Of a stretch of DNA of 64,000 nucleotides, positions 17,185-25,660 are shown in pieces. Numbering within the stretch: the stretch's first letter is position 1; every line of letters starts with the position of its first letter. The position numbers and the translations under genes were made by a program. This stretch comes from Pedobacter duraquae (lineage in GTDB: Bacteria > Bacteroidota > Bacteroidia > Sphingobacteriales > Sphingobacteriaceae). The DNA is taken from assembly GCF_004362245.1 (NCBI RefSeq), contig NZ_SNWM01000005.1, positions 372,001 through 436,000 on the forward strand, given 5' to 3'. The notes under the pieces were generated by a model. That model saw nothing but the letters and a program-made list of their open reading frames with translations. It did no database searches and was not told the origin of the DNA.

Positions 17185-17232
17185 GACTGCAGCCTTCATA
17201 AATGCAGGAGTTTGAATATGTTTTTGCGCCAA

Positions 17233-17269
17233 AAATCATTAAGCCGCTTTAACGTCGACTTAATGATTT
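17233..17269. terminator. Stem-loop downstream of the hydrolase gene
   Basis: AAATCATTAAG (17233-17243) pairs with CTTAATGATTT (17259-17269) across a 15-nt loop. It lies about 90 bp after the stop of the minus-strand hydrolase gene ending at 17355. There is no strong T-run, so termination is possible but unproven. Confidence 0.4.
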
Positions 17270-17354
17270 ATCAGGCAGGAATTTTAAATCTGGCAGTAAA
17301 AGCTTTTATACTGAATGCTGGCTGCAAGGACTTTGATTATAAAATCTACCCTAT

Positions 17355-18161
17355 TTATTTAATACCGGCTGCTTTGACGATCACTTTTGCTACTTCTGCT
17401 GGTTTGGACAGCATCACGACGTGACTGGCGGGGATATGGTAAGTAGTAGCATGAATCTTTTTGGCCATTTCAGCTTCAACCTGCGGTGATATAATCTGAT
17501 CATTATCGGCTATGATAAAGAAGCTGGGTTTATTTTTCCACGCTGGTATGGTAATTTTTGCTGTTAACGTACTCACATGGAAACGGCCCTGCACTGCAGC
17601 TAAGTTTTTAGCTTCCTGTACAGGCAAGTCCTGCGCAAAGTACTTAACGATGGCTTCTTCCTTCAATTGAATATATCCGTCAGTTATTACCGGGTCGGTA
17701 AATCCGGGCACATTAGGTACCTTTCTTTCTACATAGGCTTCCCTGCTGATACTGTCAATGCTTTGCCCCTCGCTCGGTGCATAGGCTGCTACATAGACCA
17801 GGGCCTTCACTTTGTCATTGTTCCCGGCTTGGGTAATGACTGCTCCTCCCCAGGAATGACCTACTAGTATAACTTTTCCCTTTACTTCTGAAATGGCCCG
17901 CTCTACGGTCGCGACATCATCGTTTAAAGAAGTAAGGGGATTTTGCACGGCAATCACCTGATAACCCTGGTTTTTAAGGATCGGGATAACCTTACTCCAG
18001 GACGATCCATCGGCAAAAGCACCGTGAACAAGAATAACCGTCGGTTTTTCCCCTTCTTTGGATGCCGGATTTTGTTGAGCGAATCCCGTGAAGGTAATCA
18101 GCACCAATAGGAAAAATGCTGATAAGGTGCTGATCTTTAATTTTGAATTTGTGGTTTTCAT
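17355..18161 (-). CDS. Secreted alpha/beta hydrolase (EstC-like)
   Basis: 268 residues with a signal peptide ending F-T-G-F-A-Q. The fold is clear from V-H-G-A-F-A-D-G-S-S-W (oxyanion loop), the nucleophile elbow V-G-H-S-W-G-G (Ser103), and the late H (P-A-S-H-V-V-M-L-S). This pattern belongs to the EstC / salicylate-esterase-like alpha/beta hydrolases. A periplasmic esterase is likely; the substrate is unknown. Divergent from the peptidase-like gene at 18551 across a 389-bp gap. Confidence 0.85.
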   Translation of the reverse strand: MKTTNSKLKISTLSAFFLLVLITFTGFAQQNPASKEGEKPTVILVHGAFADGSSWSKVIPILKNQGYQVIAVQNPLTSLNDDVATVERAISEVKGKVILVGHSWGGAVITQAGNNDKVKALVYVAAYAPSEGQSIDSISREAYVERKVPNVPGFTDPVITDGYIQLKEEAIVKYFAQDLPVQEAKNLAAVQGRFHVSTLTAKITIPAWKNKPSFFIIADNDQIISPQVEAEMAKKIHATTYHIPASHVVMLSKPAEVAKVIVKAAGIK

Positions 18162-18550
18162 AATTTTTGATTTTAAGTTAAGTAATCAGCTTTGTACGGT
18201 TCCAGACTGAAAGGCAGGTTTCTATGAAGATCTTTATTTAAAATTCCCTGTCGGTCGGTCCGGTGTTTATCCTTACGATAGCATACAAAGCATTGACGAA
18301 AGTATTTGATTTCTCTCAGCTTAGGAGCCATTTAACCATCATGCTGATAATAACAGCCATTATAATTATGATGTTAACTAAGTCCTGTTTTTCAGTTACT
18401 TAGCGTCTTGATTCTTTTCCGGTCTCCGGATTTGCACCTGAACTATTAAAAAGCCGCCAGGGAATTGTTAATGCCTGTTAACATTGTGGTTTTCCCTTTT
18501 AACACTGGAAAATTTAGTGTTGACTATTTTTAGATTTTTAAAATTTATTT
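18162..18550. other. Divergent intergenic region, no gene seen
   Basis: 389 bp between two divergently transcribed hydrolase genes, so it should hold both promoters. I see no clear Bacteroidota -33/-7 pair and no hairpin repeat. Confidence 0.5.
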
Positions 18551-19573
18551 ATGGAACGAAAATTTTTATTGGTCGCTTTGACGGCCCTGCTTGCTTGTAA
18601 GCAGCCGCAACCTGATGTCCAGGCATTGGGTAACTTGCCTGTAGACAGTATCAAAACTGGTGGAAACCGGCTTATAACGATCGACGGTAAATATAAGGTT
18701 TGGACAAAAAAGGTCGGAACGGGAAAGATTAAAGTATTGCTTTTACATGGAGGTCCGGGATTTTCACACGATTATATGGAATGCTTTGAAGATTATTTAC
18801 CGAAGGAGGGCATGGAGATCTACTATTACGACCAGTTAGGATGCGGTAATTCAGATGCGCCTGCCGATACGTCTTTATGGAATATCCATCGTTATGTCGA
18901 AGAAGTAGAACAGGTACGCAAGGGGCTTGGATTGAATGATTTCTATATTGTAGGACATTCATGGGGCAGCATGCTAGCTATGGAATATCTCGATAAATAC
19001 CAGTCGCACGTCAAAGGTGTTGTACTTTCAAATATGACAGCCAGTATCGGGGATTACGTAGCCTATTCGGAAATCCTGAAGAGCAAATTTTTTACGGCTC
19101 GTGACCGGGTTTTATATGATTCCCTGGACCGGCAAAAAGCGTATGCGACACCACAATACATGGAATTGTTAATGGGTAAGCTTTATACACAGGTGATTTG
19201 CCGCCTGCCTATAAACAAATGGCCGGAGCCTTTAACGCGCGCATTTAAAAAAGCGAATCAGAAGATCTACATGCAAATGCAGGGAGTGGACGAATTTCAC
19301 GTTACCGGCAACTTTAAAAACTGGGATTTCTGGTCCAGGCTTCCTCTTGTAAAGGTTCCGGCATTGGTATTGGGTGGTATTCATGATGAAATGAATCCTG
19401 AAAGCATGAGAAAAGAGGGGCGTCTGCTGCCAAATAGCCATACCTATCTTTGCCCTGAAGGAAGTCATATGGCTATGTATGATGACCAGCTGCGCTATTT
19501 CAGTACCCTAACCAGGTTTTTAAAAGAAGTTGATGAAGGTACTTTCAAGGCTGACATCAAAAAAGCTGACTAA
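18551..19573 (+). CDS. Proline iminopeptidase-like alpha/beta hydrolase lipoprotein
   Basis: 340 residues. A lipoprotein-type signal (L-T-A-L-L-A-C16-K) is followed by an alpha/beta hydrolase with L-H-G-G-P-G (from His66), D-Q-L-G-C-G-N-S and the elbow V-G-H-S-W-G-S (Ser137), plus late Asp (G-G-I-H-D-E-M) and His (E-G-S-H-M). H-G-G-P-G plus D-Q-x-G-x-G-x-S is typical of the proline iminopeptidase (S33) family. A membrane-anchored aminopeptidase or related esterase is likely. A thioredoxin-like gene follows. Confidence 0.85.
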   Translation: MERKFLLVALTALLACKQPQPDVQALGNLPVDSIKTGGNRLITIDGKYKVWTKKVGTGKIKVLLLHGGPGFSHDYMECFEDYLPKEGMEIYYYDQLGCGNSDAPADTSLWNIHRYVEEVEQVRKGLGLNDFYIVGHSWGSMLAMEYLDKYQSHVKGVVLSNMTASIGDYVAYSEILKSKFFTARDRVLYDSLDRQKAYATPQYMELLMGKLYTQVICRLPINKWPEPLTRAFKKANQKIYMQMQGVDEFHVTGNFKNWDFWSRLPLVKVPALVLGGIHDEMNPESMRKEGRLLPNSHTYLCPEGSHMAMYDDQLRYFSTLTRFLKEVDEGTFKADIKKAD

Positions 19574-19650
19574 ATCCTAAGCGGCCGCGCAAGCGTGGAT
19601 GCCGGGTCTTTGGAAAAAAACTTATCCTATCATCATTTAAACATTTATTC

Positions 19651-20238
19651 ATGTTCGTTATATCACAAAAAATTATATTTAACACCATTGTCCTGTTGTT
19701 CTCAATTACCGGGCTTGCTCAGGCCAAGTCGCTGGTCATAGCCGCAGACAGTGTGCCTGTATTAAACCGGCCAGCGCCGGAGTTCCATTTGAAAAATCTT
19801 GACGGTAAAATCGTTTCCTTATCGGATTTTAAAGGTAAAATTGTTGTGCTTGACTTCTGGGCAACCTGGTGTGTGCCATGCCAGGAAAGCTTTCCGGCAA
19901 TGGAAAAAGCTCAGAAATATTTTGCCGACAATAACAATGTAGTATTCTTATATATTGATACGCGTGAAACCTCTGCCGACTTTTTGAAAATTGTAAAGGC
20001 ACAAATGAAAAAGCGACAGTACCCATTCCATGTCCTTATCGATGAGACAGGTCCAGCAGGGTTGCAGAATAAACAATACCTGATCTATGGCATGCCGGGA
20101 ATACCTACGAAATATATTATTGACAAAAAAGGGATTATCCGATATGAGCTGATTGGTTTCAATCCAAAACAGTCGGCAGACGAAAATGCGGCAGAATTGA
20201 TCAATTTGGTAGAACGCACTAAAACAATGGGTGACTAA
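19651..20238 (+). CDS. TlpA-like thioredoxin family protein
   Basis: 195 residues with an N-terminal signal segment (to about A-Q-A-K) and a thioredoxin fold bearing W-A-T-W-C-V-P-C (Cys74, Cys77) and the cis-proline region G-M-P-G-I-P-T-K-Y. TlpA/ResA-type proteins reduce periplasmic disulfides. It sits 77 bp after the peptidase-like gene and 89 bp before the kinase at 20328. Confidence 0.9.
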   Translation: MFVISQKIIFNTIVLLFSITGLAQAKSLVIAADSVPVLNRPAPEFHLKNLDGKIVSLSDFKGKIVVLDFWATWCVPCQESFPAMEKAQKYFADNNNVVFLYIDTRETSADFLKIVKAQMKKRQYPFHVLIDETGPAGLQNKQYLIYGMPGIPTKYIIDKKGIIRYELIGFNPKQSADENAAELINLVERTKTMGD

Positions 20239-20327
20239 TGATACTATGCCTTTTTTATCGACTATTAACCATCATTAGCTACATATCAATAACTTATCTT
20301 TAAGATCATTATCATTATTGCGTACGC

Positions 20328-21701
20328 GTGAAAAAGAGACTGCAATTTATTTTCTTGATTGCTTCGGTTACGGCCGGTGGAATCATATTATGCCAACTAT
20401 ACTGGGTTTACTTTAACTATAACATCAGCAGGAAAAATTTTTTACAGTCGGCAAATTACGCGCTCAGGAAAAGTGTTGACGAATACCAGCTGGCCCAGAA
20501 TAAGTTGCCCACTTCACTTAAGCACAAAAATCCTACCCTAACTTTTTTCATGCGGACGTTACCGGATAATGATTCCCTGGCATTAGATACGCCGGATTCT
20601 AAACGGCGTTTTAGCGCAGAGTTTGCTACAGTCGCCGTAGACAGGCAGCACCTTCCTGAAGTTATGGCTTTGGTGGGTAGGTTGTTGTCTCAGCAAAAGC
20701 ACATCCCACTCAATTTGGATACCTTAACGACGATTTTTAACAGGCAGTTAAGAAATAATCGTATAAACAAACGTTTCCGGCTGTATGCAGACAGGAATCA
20801 AAGCATAATTTCAGAAGAACAAGTAGCTGCTGTAGTGAATTTTTATAAAGATCCGGTTATCATCCATGCCGAAATGATTGATGGACAGCATTACCTGTTG
20901 ACCAGTAATTTTTTACCGGCGCTGGTATCTTCCTTGATGGTGCTATTATCCGCAGGGAGCCTTTATTACATGAGCAAAATTATTAAACGGCAGATGATGC
21001 TGGATACGATGAAATCTGATTTTATTAATAACATTACGCATGAACTGCGTACACCAGTCACCATTTTAAAGTCGTCGAATGAAGCACTGGCAAGTTTCGG
21101 TGCGGCAGATAATCCGGAAACGCTCAACAGGTACCTAAAGATCAATGCCGCTGTATTGGAGACGCTGGATACAGATATTGAACGAATGCTGGAATTCGGC
21201 CGGTCTGAAGCGCACAAGCTTAAGCCGGTATATGAAAAAGTGTTGCTATTTGAAGCTATTCAAAAAGTAACAGAACGCTTCGCAATGATCGAAAATTTAA
21301 ATATCCGCATAGAGCTGGACACTTCGCTGGAAATTATGACCGATCGCTGTATGCTCGGTACGATACTGGTCAACCTTATTGACAATGCGATCAAATATTC
21401 TCCCGGCGGAGCGCAGCTCGTGATTTTAGCGGAAAAGCTGCCAAAGGGCTGGAATTTATCCGTCCGTGATCATGGACAGGGGATACCTGCTGCAGCATTG
21501 CCTCACATTTTTGATAAGTTTTACCGGGTGTCTACAGGAGATATCCATGAAGTTAAGGGCTATGGTATCGGGCTTGCTCATGTGGGGCAGTTAGTTGCGG
21601 CAATGGATGGAAACATTCGTGTATACAGTAAATTAGATCGGGGCACGACATTTAAACTCACTTTTAATAGATATGAAAAAAATAGATGTGCTGCTGGTTG
21701 A
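20328..21701 (+). CDS. Membrane sensor histidine kinase
   Basis: 457 residues with membrane helices at about 7-28 and 195-217 bounding a periplasmic sensor of about 165 residues. HisKA has His238 in I-T-H-E-L-R-T-P-V-T and HATPase has N-L-I-D-N-A-I-K-Y-S, D-H-G-Q-G-I and G-Y-G-I-G-L-A. The start is a GTG (M-K-K-R-L), which fits the first membrane helix. The gene overlaps the response regulator by 29 bp, forming a two-component pair. Confidence 0.92.
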   Translation: MKKRLQFIFLIASVTAGGIILCQLYWVYFNYNISRKNFLQSANYALRKSVDEYQLAQNKLPTSLKHKNPTLTFFMRTLPDNDSLALDTPDSKRRFSAEFATVAVDRQHLPEVMALVGRLLSQQKHIPLNLDTLTTIFNRQLRNNRINKRFRLYADRNQSIISEEQVAAVVNFYKDPVIIHAEMIDGQHYLLTSNFLPALVSSLMVLLSAGSLYYMSKIIKRQMMLDTMKSDFINNITHELRTPVTILKSSNEALASFGAADNPETLNRYLKINAAVLETLDTDIERMLEFGRSEAHKLKPVYEKVLLFEAIQKVTERFAMIENLNIRIELDTSLEIMTDRCMLGTILVNLIDNAIKYSPGGAQLVILAEKLPKGWNLSVRDHGQGIPAAALPHIFDKFYRVSTGDIHEVKGYGIGLAHVGQLVAAMDGNIRVYSKLDRGTTFKLTFNRYEKNRCAAG

Positions 21702-22359
21702 AGATGAGCCGGTATTAGCAGGGATTGTAAAAGAATCTCTTGAAAAGCGCGACTTTATTGTTCACGTTGCCAGCAATGGAGTTGAGGGCTGGACAATGTT
21801 TAAGACCGTAAGACCTGATGTTTGTGTGATTGATATCATGATGCCACGTAAGGACGGTTTTACCCTGGTAACAGAGATCAGGGTGATTGACGACCAGCTT
21901 CCGATCATCATTTTAAGTGCACGAACACAAACTCAGGACGTACTAAAAGGTCTGGAGATTGGGGCGGATGATTATATGAAAAAACCCTTTAGCATGGAGG
22001 AACTGATTTTACGGTTAAAAGGATTGGTACGGAGGAAAACACTAGGTTCAGCACCTGCTGCGAGTCCGGAGCTGCTGATCGGCAATTATCGGTTCCGTCA
22101 CCAGTACCAGGAACTCCTGCTGGGTTCGAAAGCTGTTTTTTTATCGCAGCGCGAAGCAGACCTGCTACTCTTGCTTTTTCAGCATAAAAATGAATTACTC
22201 GAGCGGCGGTTAGCGCTCATCAAGCTTTGGGGAGACGATAATACCTTTAATGCCCGAAGCATGGATGTTTATATTACCAGGCTTCGTAAACATTTTAAAG
22301 ACGAAACTACAGTCGAAATCGTAAATATTCGCGGGTATGGGTACTCACTAAAAATGTAA
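21673..22359 (+). CDS. OmpR/PhoB-family response regulator
   Basis: 228 residues: receiver domain (about 4-115) with the acidic pair E10-D11, phosphoacceptor Asp54 in V-I-D-I-M-M-P, and K-K-P-F; then a winged-helix DNA-binding domain (about 130-225) ending R-G-Y-G-Y-S-L. It overlaps its cognate kinase. Targets are unknown, but the MFS exporter 57 bp downstream is a candidate. Confidence 0.95.
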   Translation: MKKIDVLLVEDEPVLAGIVKESLEKRDFIVHVASNGVEGWTMFKTVRPDVCVIDIMMPRKDGFTLVTEIRVIDDQLPIIILSARTQTQDVLKGLEIGADDYMKKPFSMEELILRLKGLVRRKTLGSAPAASPELLIGNYRFRHQYQELLLGSKAVFLSQREADLLLLLFQHKNELLERRLALIKLWGDDNTFNARSMDVYITRLRKHFKDETTVEIVNIRGYGYSLKM

Positions 22360-22416
22360 TAGCACTTATCATAAATGTGATATGCAACCAGGCCTTTCGT
22401 CATCGAAATTTGTTGA

Positions 22417-23580
22417 ATGCAACATGAACGTAAAAAACAAGTCCCCCAAAGCCCTGATGTAATTCCCGGCATAGCCTGTATGCTACTGATGTTTCAGGCT
22501 TATCTGGTTGCACCGTTATCGGCTACCCTTGCTCAAGATTTCCGTTCTTCTATGGTTAATCTTGCAATACCTGCTTTTGCAATCCCTTTCGCCATATCGG
22601 CGGCTGGAATGGTGTTATTAAAGCCTGATGCCGACCTGCGCAAACACTTTCTATATTCATTGGCAGCATTGTGCATAGGTACCTGTGTCCTTAGTTTTAC
22701 TACATCCGCAGTTGTATTTCTGATGATCAGAGCGCTGACAGGACTTGGCACGGGAGCCATGCTGCCGTCGGCATTACTCCTGGCCATACGTCCACATGAA
22801 AGAAAACGATCGCTTAACGCTATGGTGCTGATTATTTTTGCATTGGCAACGGGTATGACTTTCGGGCCGAGTATAGGCGGATGGTTGAATGGCCTGATCG
22901 GCTGGCGAAACCTTTTCCTAAGTATTGGGATGCTGGCTGCAACGCTTTCTTTAAGTTATTTTCTCAAAGACAGATGGGGCCGGCAGGCAGGCCTGGTGCT
23001 ATTAGAAATTAAGCCGATCTCAAGACCGGCTTCAGATTGGAAAAGAAGATACACTTACGGTTTCGTATATTTAACAGGGGTGTTTCATTCCGGTGTCTTT
23101 GTCTGGATCACTTACTATTTTACTGCCCAATATGGTTTAGATGAATTTCATATCGCTACCGATCTGTTTATTTTCGGCCTTCCTGGGTTCATAGTTGCGA
23201 TATTGATGTTCCGTTACCAACTAGATAAAAAAGTAATTACTATTCTTTATGCTGCGCTCGGACTAACAATTGCCGGTCTTCTGGTATTAATGGGAAATCT
23301 GCCATTGTGGTTAGCAGAATGCTTATTGGGCATTATGTCGTTAGGGTTTGGATGTAGTCAACCCTTATTTATCGGCATCCTTCAAATACCCCGGGCAGGC
23401 TTATCGCCAATAGGGCCGTTGGCTAAAGGTTCCGGACTTCTTTTTGCAGGTTATGGCAGCGGTCCATTGATCCTGTTCGCATTGCTCAGCTTTAATTTAA
23501 CTGCAGCAATGGCTTTTTTGGCAATATTGGTGGCAATACTGGCTTACATCTCCCGCCGGGTGTGGAGTGTAAGCTCTTAG
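22417..23580 (+). CDS. Major facilitator superfamily transporter
   Basis: 387 residues made almost entirely of membrane helices (about 11-12). The loop 2-3 and helix-4 region contains R-A-L-T-G-L-G-T-G-A-M-L-P, a drug/H+ antiporter-type arginine/glycine motif, and G-P-S-I-G-G-W-L-N resembles antiporter motif C. An efflux role is therefore likely; substrate unknown. Convergent with the LysR gene, separated by 5 bp. Confidence 0.88.
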   Translation: MQHERKKQVPQSPDVIPGIACMLLMFQAYLVAPLSATLAQDFRSSMVNLAIPAFAIPFAISAAGMVLLKPDADLRKHFLYSLAALCIGTCVLSFTTSAVVFLMIRALTGLGTGAMLPSALLLAIRPHERKRSLNAMVLIIFALATGMTFGPSIGGWLNGLIGWRNLFLSIGMLAATLSLSYFLKDRWGRQAGLVLLEIKPISRPASDWKRRYTYGFVYLTGVFHSGVFVWITYYFTAQYGLDEFHIATDLFIFGLPGFIVAILMFRYQLDKKVITILYAALGLTIAGLLVLMGNLPLWLAECLLGIMSLGFGCSQPLFIGILQIPRAGLSPIGPLAKGSGLLFAGYGSGPLILFALLSFNLTAAMAFLAILVAILAYISRRVWSVSS

Positions 23581-23585
23581 AAATG

Positions 23586-24512
23586 TCAATCCTGCGGCAA
23601 TAACTGTCCGGGGCATTTAGGCCAGTTTCGGGCAATGATCTCCTCCAGATACTTTATTTCCTCCGGATATGCTGAATGCTTGCGTTTTCCGAAGTATAGC
23701 GTATTCTCAATAGGAGGATTCCCTTCCCAGGCTACTTTCACGGCATTGCCTGCGATTTCGTTGCAACATAGGAAGTCGGGCACAACCGCAAAACCTTTGC
23801 CATTAGACAAACAACGCAGAATAGAACCGAGAGAAGGTAAAACATATTTAGGCCTGAAGCTTGGCAACGTATCAAAACTGGCAGTCCAGAAACGGTTTAG
23901 ATGTTCCATATCGGATGCTGTAGTATAAAAATTCTGAGCGGAAAGCCATGTTTTCAGAGCCGCGCGGTCATCTTTCAGGAGCAGCGCATCAAACGCTGTA
24001 GTCTCCGTCTGGTTACCACAGATCAGGACGATCCGCTCTTGCGTGAAAGGTTTGTAGTCCAGGTTATGCTGTGTACCTTTCTGGGGTGTCAGGATCAGGT
24101 CTAAAGTGCCATTGGTAAGTTCCTGAAGCATTTGAGGATAAGCGCCAAATCTGGTAACCAGATTAAAGGGTAGTTCGGCTATATGAGCTTCAAGCATATA
24201 CTGAAAGATCCCGGTAGACATGCCTACGCTAACTGTTGGTTTTTCTGCTTTGGATTTCCGGTGAAGATTGTGTTCTGCCTCTTCCAGCTTGTTCATGTGG
24301 TCAATGATAATGTTATATAGCATAGTCCCCCGTTCGGTTGCTATCATTTTCCTGGTATCACGGTCGAAAAGCCTGTGACCGGCATAAGACTCCAGCGAAC
24401 TTAAATGCAGACTAACACCGGGTTGGGAAATAAATAATGCCTGCGCTGCTGCAGAAAGGGTTCCTGCTTCATAAATTACTTTAAAGGTTCTGAACCATTC
24501 TAAATTGATCAT
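23586..24512 (-). CDS. LysR-family transcriptional regulator
   Basis: 308 residues with the N-terminal LysR HTH (F-R-T-F-K-V-I-Y-E-A-G-T-L-S-A-A-A-Q-A-L and S-Q-P-G-V-S-L-H-L) and a periplasmic-binding-protein-like effector domain (about 90-300). Convergent with the MFS gene and 65 bp downstream of the hydrolase at 24578-25417, so it may regulate either. Confidence 0.92.
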   Translation of the reverse strand: MINLEWFRTFKVIYEAGTLSAAAQALFISQPGVSLHLSSLESYAGHRLFDRDTRKMIATERGTMLYNIIIDHMNKLEEAEHNLHRKSKAEKPTVSVGMSTGIFQYMLEAHIAELPFNLVTRFGAYPQMLQELTNGTLDLILTPQKGTQHNLDYKPFTQERIVLICGNQTETTAFDALLLKDDRAALKTWLSAQNFYTTASDMEHLNRFWTASFDTLPSFRPKYVLPSLGSILRCLSNGKGFAVVPDFLCCNEIAGNAVKVAWEGNPPIENTLYFGKRKHSAYPEEIKYLEEIIARNWPKCPGQLLPQD

Positions 24513-24577
24513 CGTTGTAGCTTTTAAGTGTTATAAATAGTATTTGGTTGGTTGTATATGCATGGTTCGAACTCGAT

Positions 24578-25417
24578 TTACACCCGCTCTTTCAGCCAAA
24601 GCAGGATATCCCTGATGATGATGCCATTATACTTATCATTCAACAGGTCATGATAATGCCCTTCATATAAATTAAGCTGTTTGTCAACTGAACCCGCATG
24701 GTCCAAAAAATACTGGCTTCCGGCAGGCTTTGTTGCCTTATCCGCCGTGCCATGTAAAAGCAGGATGGGAAGCTTAATTGCCGGCATTTCTCTTTTCAAG
24801 TACGCAGCGGCAAATAAAAGTTGCTGCATAGTTTTGGCTGGTTGCTTTTCGTTTGCCAACAGCGGATCGCTGTTCATTTTAAATACAATCGATTTATCAC
24901 GTGAAAAATCTTCATTATTCAGTTTAACCAAGCGCGTATGCGGTATAATACCCGCTAGGAACTTAATTGTCGCAAGCGCAAAAGCGGGCGCAGGAATTTG
25001 AAAGGCAAAGCTTTCAGAGATAAGTCCCCGCAGATTAGACTGGTTTTGCACGGCATAAGCTGATGCGAAAACGCCGCCCGCGCTGTGGCCAAATAAAAAT
25101 ATCGGGACAGTCGGACATGCTGATCTGGCGATATCCATAAGTAAATCAATGTCTGCAATCACATCATGATAATCCGCGATATAGTATCGTTCTCCCTCCG
25201 AACGTCCGCGGCCGGCAAGGTCCATCACATAACATTCAAATCCATTATCCAGAAGCTGGGCTGCGAAATCCTGATAATATCCACCGTGGGAATTTAATCC
25301 ATGAATAATAACGATAATACCTTTTGGCTTAGCCTCAGGCATCCAATTCCGGTAAAAGATCTGCTGCCGTTTATGATTGATGAATGTGGCTGTTTTTGGT
25401 TGATTTTTCGTTCCCAT
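24578..25417 (-). CDS. Alpha/beta hydrolase, monoacylglycerol lipase-like
   Basis: 279 residues without a signal peptide. I-I-H-G-L-N-S-H-G-G-Y-Y, D-L-A-G-R-G-R-S-E-G and F-G-H-S-A-G-G (Ser112) are the hallmarks of the serine aminopeptidase S33 / monoacylglycerol lipase group. The catalytic Asp is in L-H-G-T-A-D-K and the His in Y-E-G-H-Y-H-D-L. A cytoplasmic lysophospholipase or monoglyceride lipase is likely. The start at M-G-T-K-N-Q is preferred; an ATG at 25453 adds 12 residues. Confidence 0.85.
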   Translation of the reverse strand: MGTKNQPKTATFINHKRQQIFYRNWMPEAKPKGIIVIIHGLNSHGGYYQDFAAQLLDNGFECYVMDLAGRGRSEGERYYIADYHDVIADIDLLMDIARSACPTVPIFLFGHSAGGVFASAYAVQNQSNLRGLISESFAFQIPAPAFALATIKFLAGIIPHTRLVKLNNEDFSRDKSIVFKMNSDPLLANEKQPAKTMQQLLFAAAYLKREMPAIKLPILLLHGTADKATKPAGSQYFLDHAGSVDKQLNLYEGHYHDLLNDKYNGIIIRDILLWLKERV

Positions 25418-25543
25418 AACTATAGCATAGTCAAACATGTGCCACAAGCTCAAAAATCCACACCCTTATTTTTAATTTATACAAAGCACTGATAATCAAT
25501 GTATATCAAATAACTAAGAAATACTTATAGAGAAATTTTATGG

Positions 25544-25570
25544 ATTACCTCCGATTTTTTCGGAGGTAAT
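25544..25570. terminator. Stem-loop after the sigma-54 regulator gene
   Basis: ATTACCTCCGA (25544-25554) pairs perfectly with TCGGAGGTAAT (25560-25570) over a T-rich loop. It lies about 90 bp past the minus-strand stop at 25661. There is no following T-run on the minus strand, so it is a terminator-like hairpin rather than a certain terminator. Confidence 0.5.
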
Positions 25571-25660
25571 GCGGTGTATCCTCTGAGAAAATTGGAGTCA
25601 CATGATGCCCGGGAAAGGCCTGTAGATTGCCATGATGAGCTGCGGAATACTGGATGTCGC

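Noticed and set aside
17212..17424. 70-codon open frame on the plus strand
   Set aside because: Crosses a stem-loop and the antisense of the hydrolase C-terminus; no sign of coding.
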